Of a stretch of DNA of 64,000 nucleotides, positions 61,453 to 64,000 are shown one piece after another. Under the pieces are notes generated by a model. It was not told the DNA's origin, searched no databases, and saw only the letters and a list, made by a program, of their open reading frames with translations. The DNA is from Sphaerochaeta pleomorpha str. Grapes. GTDB lineage: Bacteria; Spirochaetota; Spirochaetia; Sphaerochaetales; Sphaerochaetaceae. Both the position numbers and the translations under genes were made by a program. Where the stretch lies: contig NC_016633.1 of NCBI RefSeq assembly GCF_000236685.1, positions 2,542,001 to 2,606,000 on the forward strand, read 5' to 3'. How positions within the stretch are numbered: the stretch's first letter is position 1; each line of letters starts with the position of its first letter.

Positions 61453-62316
61453 ATGAGAACCTTGGGCATTTATTATGGTTTCTGGACGCATGACTGGGAT
61501 GTTGATTTCTTACCGTTTGTTTCCAAAGTAAAAGAACTCGGATTTGATCAATTGGAGGTAAACGGAGGTACCTTGGTCTCATGGAAAGAGGCTGACCGTT
61601 TGACCCTGGTCGAAGAGGCCCGTAAGGAAGGGATTCTCCTGTCCTACGGTTTGGGAATGACAGCTGAGCATGATGTATCCTCTCCCTGTGAAGAGATTCG
61701 TCAGAATGGTATCCGGTTTATGAAAGACATGATCAAGATGGTAGGGAGAATGGGCGGAGGCATGATCGGTGGATCGACCTATTGCTCCTGGCCTAAACAG
61801 CTTCCCAAGGGGGACAGCAAGAAGGAATATCAAGACCAGAGCCTGAAGAGTATGAAGGAGCTGGTAAAGGTGGCGGAGGACAACGAGGTCATCCTCAACC
61901 TCGAGGTTCTCAATCGCTTCGAACAGTTTCTCTTCAATACCTGTGAGGAAATCCTTCCTTTCGTTGAAGAGATTGGAAGCCCGAACTGTGGTATCCTGCT
62001 CGACACTTTCCACATGAACATCGAGGAAGATTCCTTACCTGTTGCCATACAGCTTGCAGGTTCCCATCTCAAGGCCTTGCATATCGGTGAAACAAACCGC
62101 AAACCGGTCGGACTGGGACGTCAGCCCTGGAAAGAGATCAGATCTGCCCTGGATGCTATCGGCTTTGACGGTCCTTTGGTGGAGGAACCTTTCGTTCTTC
62201 CCGGGGGACAGGTTGGTCAAGATATATCTGTGTGGCGCAATTTGTTTGATAATCCCGACTTGGATAAGCTTGCAGCTGATTCCGCGGCCTTTGCACGTCG
62301 CACCTTGATACTCTGA
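61453..62316 (+). CDS. D-psicose/D-tagatose 3-epimerase-like sugar epimerase
   Basis: The 287-residue protein starts at ATG 61453, with GGGGAG upstream; a start at 61375 adds an unrelated tail. The N-terminus GIYYGFWTHDWDVDFLPFVS matches ketose 3-epimerases. Metal and catalytic ligands are Glu in ILNLEVLNRFEQ, Asp in GILLDTFHMNIEE, His in KALHIGETNRK and Glu in PLVEEPF. It would interconvert ketoses such as fructose/psicose or xylulose/ribulose at C3. It overlaps the xylulokinase start. Confidence 0.9.
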   Translation: MRTLGIYYGFWTHDWDVDFLPFVSKVKELGFDQLEVNGGTLVSWKEADRLTLVEEARKEGILLSYGLGMTAEHDVSSPCEEIRQNGIRFMKDMIKMVGRMGGGMIGGSTYCSWPKQLPKGDSKKEYQDQSLKSMKELVKVAEDNEVILNLEVLNRFEQFLFNTCEEILPFVEEIGSPNCGILLDTFHMNIEEDSLPVAIQLAGSHLKALHIGETNRKPVGLGRQPWKEIRSALDAIGFDGPLVEEPFVLPGGQVGQDISVWRNLFDNPDLDKLAADSAAFARRTLIL

Positions 62317-63818
62317 TGACCGCTCTCTTGGGTATCGATCTGGGGACTTCAAGCGTAAGATCCCTGGTGATGGACGAAGAAGGCCATCTTTTGGCGCTGG
62401 CCAGTCAAGAGTATCAATTCGATATGCCCCATCTCAATTGGGCAGAGCAAGATCCTGAGACTTGGTGGAATGCCACAGTCAAGACCTTGAAAGAGGTTTT
62501 GTCCAAGGTTGATCCCTCACAAGTAAAAGGTATCGGATTCTCTGGCCAGATGCATGGGCTCGTCCCGCTGGACAAACAGGGGAGACCGGTGCGCAAGGCC
62601 ATCATATGGTGTGACAAGAGGACTAGCCTGCAGGTAGCTGAGGCGAAAGCCTTGGTGGAAAAGCAACACCTAGCCTCGCTTGTCCATAATCCGATTGGGA
62701 CCGGCTTTTTGGTTCCTTCTTTGCTGTGGTTGAAAGAACATGAGCCAAAGTCCTATGAAAATACTGCCTACCTCATTCTACCCAAGGATTACATTAGGTG
62801 TAGGCTCACCGGGAATATCGGAACCGATAGTACCGATGCTTCAGCCACTTTGGCTTTCGATATGCCAAAAGGCTGCTGGTCAGACGAACTTATTGGCTGC
62901 TTTGGTTTTTCACGCTCCCTTTTTCCCGACCCGATCGGATACCCTTCGGATATTGCCGGGGAAGTTACAAAAAAGGCTGCAAGCGAGACTGGGTTGAAAG
63001 CTGGCACCAAGGTTGTATTTGGCGGTGCTGACCAAGTGATGCAGGCTATTGGAAACGGATTGCTTTGCCCAGGTGAAGTGTCAGTTACTATCGGCACCGG
63101 AGGACAGGTGCTTTCCCCGCTGGACAGGCCGCTGAGTGACCCTGCCCAGGTTTCCCATGTGTTCTCCTTTTACAAACCGAGGTCTTGGTATTATCTCGGT
63201 GCAACGTTGAGCGGAGGTCTCTCTCTTCGTTGGTTGCGTTCCCTGATCAATACCGATGAGAGCTATAAGGCGATTGATGCTGCTACCTCAAAACTCCCGA
63301 TCGGGTCTGAAAACCTACTCTTTCTTCCTTACCTCTCCGGTGAGCGAACTCCCTATATGGACAGTAATGCCTGCGGAATGTTCTTTGGGCTGGCGTTGCA
63401 TCACACGCCTTACCATTTGTTTCGTGCGGTAATGGAAGGGGTGACTTTCTCCATGAAGGATTGCCTCTCTGTCTATGAGCAGAACTTCGGCGGAACATAT
63501 GCAAGTGTAATTGCTTCAGGCGGAGCTTCCCAGAGCCCTTTGTGGCTTCAGATGCAAGCTGATGTCTTTAATGTCCCTGTCTATAAAGTGGAGATGAAAG
63601 AACAGGCAAGCACAGGTGCCGCAATAACAGCCGGGGTAGGGGTCGGAATATATTCTTCTTATCAAGAAGCTTGCTCACGCATTGTAAAGCGGAGCAAAGA
63701 GCCGGTGGTACCCAATGGTGAAGCGAATAAAAGGTATGCTGAGCATTACGAGATATATCGCGATCTCTATCAGGCTAACAAAGCTATAATGGCTAGGTTG
63801 TCGAATCTTGCCCTGTGA
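62316..63818 (+). CDS. xylB: Xylulokinase
   Basis: The 500-residue FGGY kinase starts at ATG 62316, overlapping the epimerase TGA in TGATG, so translation is coupled. The ATP motif is LLGIDLGTSSVRSLVMDEEG, the substrate motif GIGFSGQMHGLVPLD with the catalytic Asp in IIWCDKRT, and C-terminal motifs LPYLSGERTPYMDSNACGMF and VIASGGASQSPLWLQMQADV. It phosphorylates D-xylulose at O5. No xylose isomerase gene is beside it, so the xylulose is probably supplied by polyol oxidation or by the epimerase. Confidence 0.93.
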   Translation: MTALLGIDLGTSSVRSLVMDEEGHLLALASQEYQFDMPHLNWAEQDPETWWNATVKTLKEVLSKVDPSQVKGIGFSGQMHGLVPLDKQGRPVRKAIIWCDKRTSLQVAEAKALVEKQHLASLVHNPIGTGFLVPSLLWLKEHEPKSYENTAYLILPKDYIRCRLTGNIGTDSTDASATLAFDMPKGCWSDELIGCFGFSRSLFPDPIGYPSDIAGEVTKKAASETGLKAGTKVVFGGADQVMQAIGNGLLCPGEVSVTIGTGGQVLSPLDRPLSDPAQVSHVFSFYKPRSWYYLGATLSGGLSLRWLRSLINTDESYKAIDAATSKLPIGSENLLFLPYLSGERTPYMDSNACGMFFGLALHHTPYHLFRAVMEGVTFSMKDCLSVYEQNFGGTYASVIASGGASQSPLWLQMQADVFNVPVYKVEMKEQASTGAAITAGVGVGIYSSYQEACSRIVKRSKEPVVPNGEANKRYAEHYEIYRDLYQANKAIMARLSNLAL

Positions 63819-64000
63819 GACATCCCGATGGTAAGCAGGTACTGATTTGTTGGGCTTTTCTTGTCTTTTCGGTCCAGCTTTGTTTTTCTGTTTCAATACT
63901 TTTCTTTTCGTTGCAATTTCTTTTGGTGCACTGTGCCAGATAGGCCTCCTGCAAAGCCTCGGCACAGGAATAGCTATTGTTTTGTCCTGCTGCTTCCAGA
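63794..64000 (-). CDS. Possible C-terminus of a convergent gene running off the window
   Basis: The minus strand is open from the right edge to TAG at 63794-63796, reading EAAGQNNSYSCAEALQEAYL then AQCTKRNCNEKKSIETEKQS and onward. The purine-rich, Lys/Glu-rich composition is protein-like. It overlaps the xylB end by 25 nt. No domain was recognised. Confidence 0.3.

Noticed and set aside
1-64000. Genome-wide reassignment of TAA or TAG to an amino acid
   Set aside because: Most genes end at TAA or TAG at the family-expected length, so only local mutation or low-level readthrough is credible.
1-64000. tRNA, rRNA, CRISPR arrays, prophage or integrative element
   Set aside because: No T-loop-like GTTCGANTC clusters in a cloverleaf context, no spaced direct repeats, and no integrase or phage genes were seen.

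Overview
The window looks like chromosomal DNA of a free-living, fermentative spirochaete, most likely Sphaerochaeta or a close relative. That is an inference from moderate GC, the very high density of carbohydrate transport and catabolism genes, a GTP-type PEP carboxykinase, and several c-di-GMP and two-component proteins. I could not run a similarity search. No rRNA, tRNA or CRISPR array was seen.

Layout. 1-9.5 kb: a U32-family hydroxylation-type protein (cut by the window start), a GPH-type sugar symporter, a cyclic-nucleotide-domain protein, pckG with dyads in its promoter, a WYL regulator, two tandem unknown small ORFs, and a uracil/xanthine permease with a structured leader. 9.7-14.9 kb: methyltransferase, RNase D-like nuclease, M20 peptidase plus ketopantoate reductase, YghZ aldo/keto reductase, DUF1801. 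14.9-19.1 kb: a TRAP-type binding protein in an operon with a membrane diguanylate cyclase, and a second diguanylate cyclase diverging from it. 19.1-27.1 kb: EamA transporter, lipase-like hydrolase, an interrupted LigB/DODA dioxygenase, cNMP protein, CdaR regulator with an iron alcohol dehydrogenase, OsmC and a DHFR-like protein. 27.6-36.7 kb: a pentose (arabinose-like) locus with mutarotase, ABC importer, AraC regulator and a giant DUF5107-TPR protein; two promoters here share the same AraC-type architecture. 36.8-42.4 kb: two envelope proteins, small ORFs, DnaQ-like exonuclease, AEC transporter, DUF72 and a decayed transposase. 42.6-51.5 kb: a polyol (probably xylitol/arabinitol) regulon with LacI, ABC importer, FGGY kinase and three dehydrogenases. 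51.8-59 kb: a signalling/exopolysaccharide locus with a BY-kinase, a response regulator-HD-GYP, an ICMT-like protein, and a sensor kinase fused to a GNAT/acyl-synthase-like domain. 59.2-64 kb: ferritin-like protein, tocopherol-cyclase-like protein, ketose 3-epimerase and xylulokinase.

The carbohydrate loci converge on xylulose 5-phosphate: polyols are oxidised to ketoses, the epimerase interconverts ketoses, and the kinases phosphorylate them. PckG, the permease and the small regulators look like housekeeping and carbon-control functions.

Most notable observations: (1) three long genes are each split by a single in-frame stop codon (TAA at 22374, TAA at 52171, TAG at 56526) with coding sequence continuing in the same frame; (2) a histidine kinase carries a C-terminal N-acyl-synthase/GNAT-like domain; (3) two promoters in the pentose locus share two GCAA half-sites 21 bp apart and a -10 box exactly 57 bp from the first; (4) six genes lack a Shine-Dalgarno and have a -10-like hexamer exactly 6 nt before the start codon, suggesting leaderless mRNAs; (5) a TRAP binding protein is paired with a diguanylate cyclase instead of transporter subunits.
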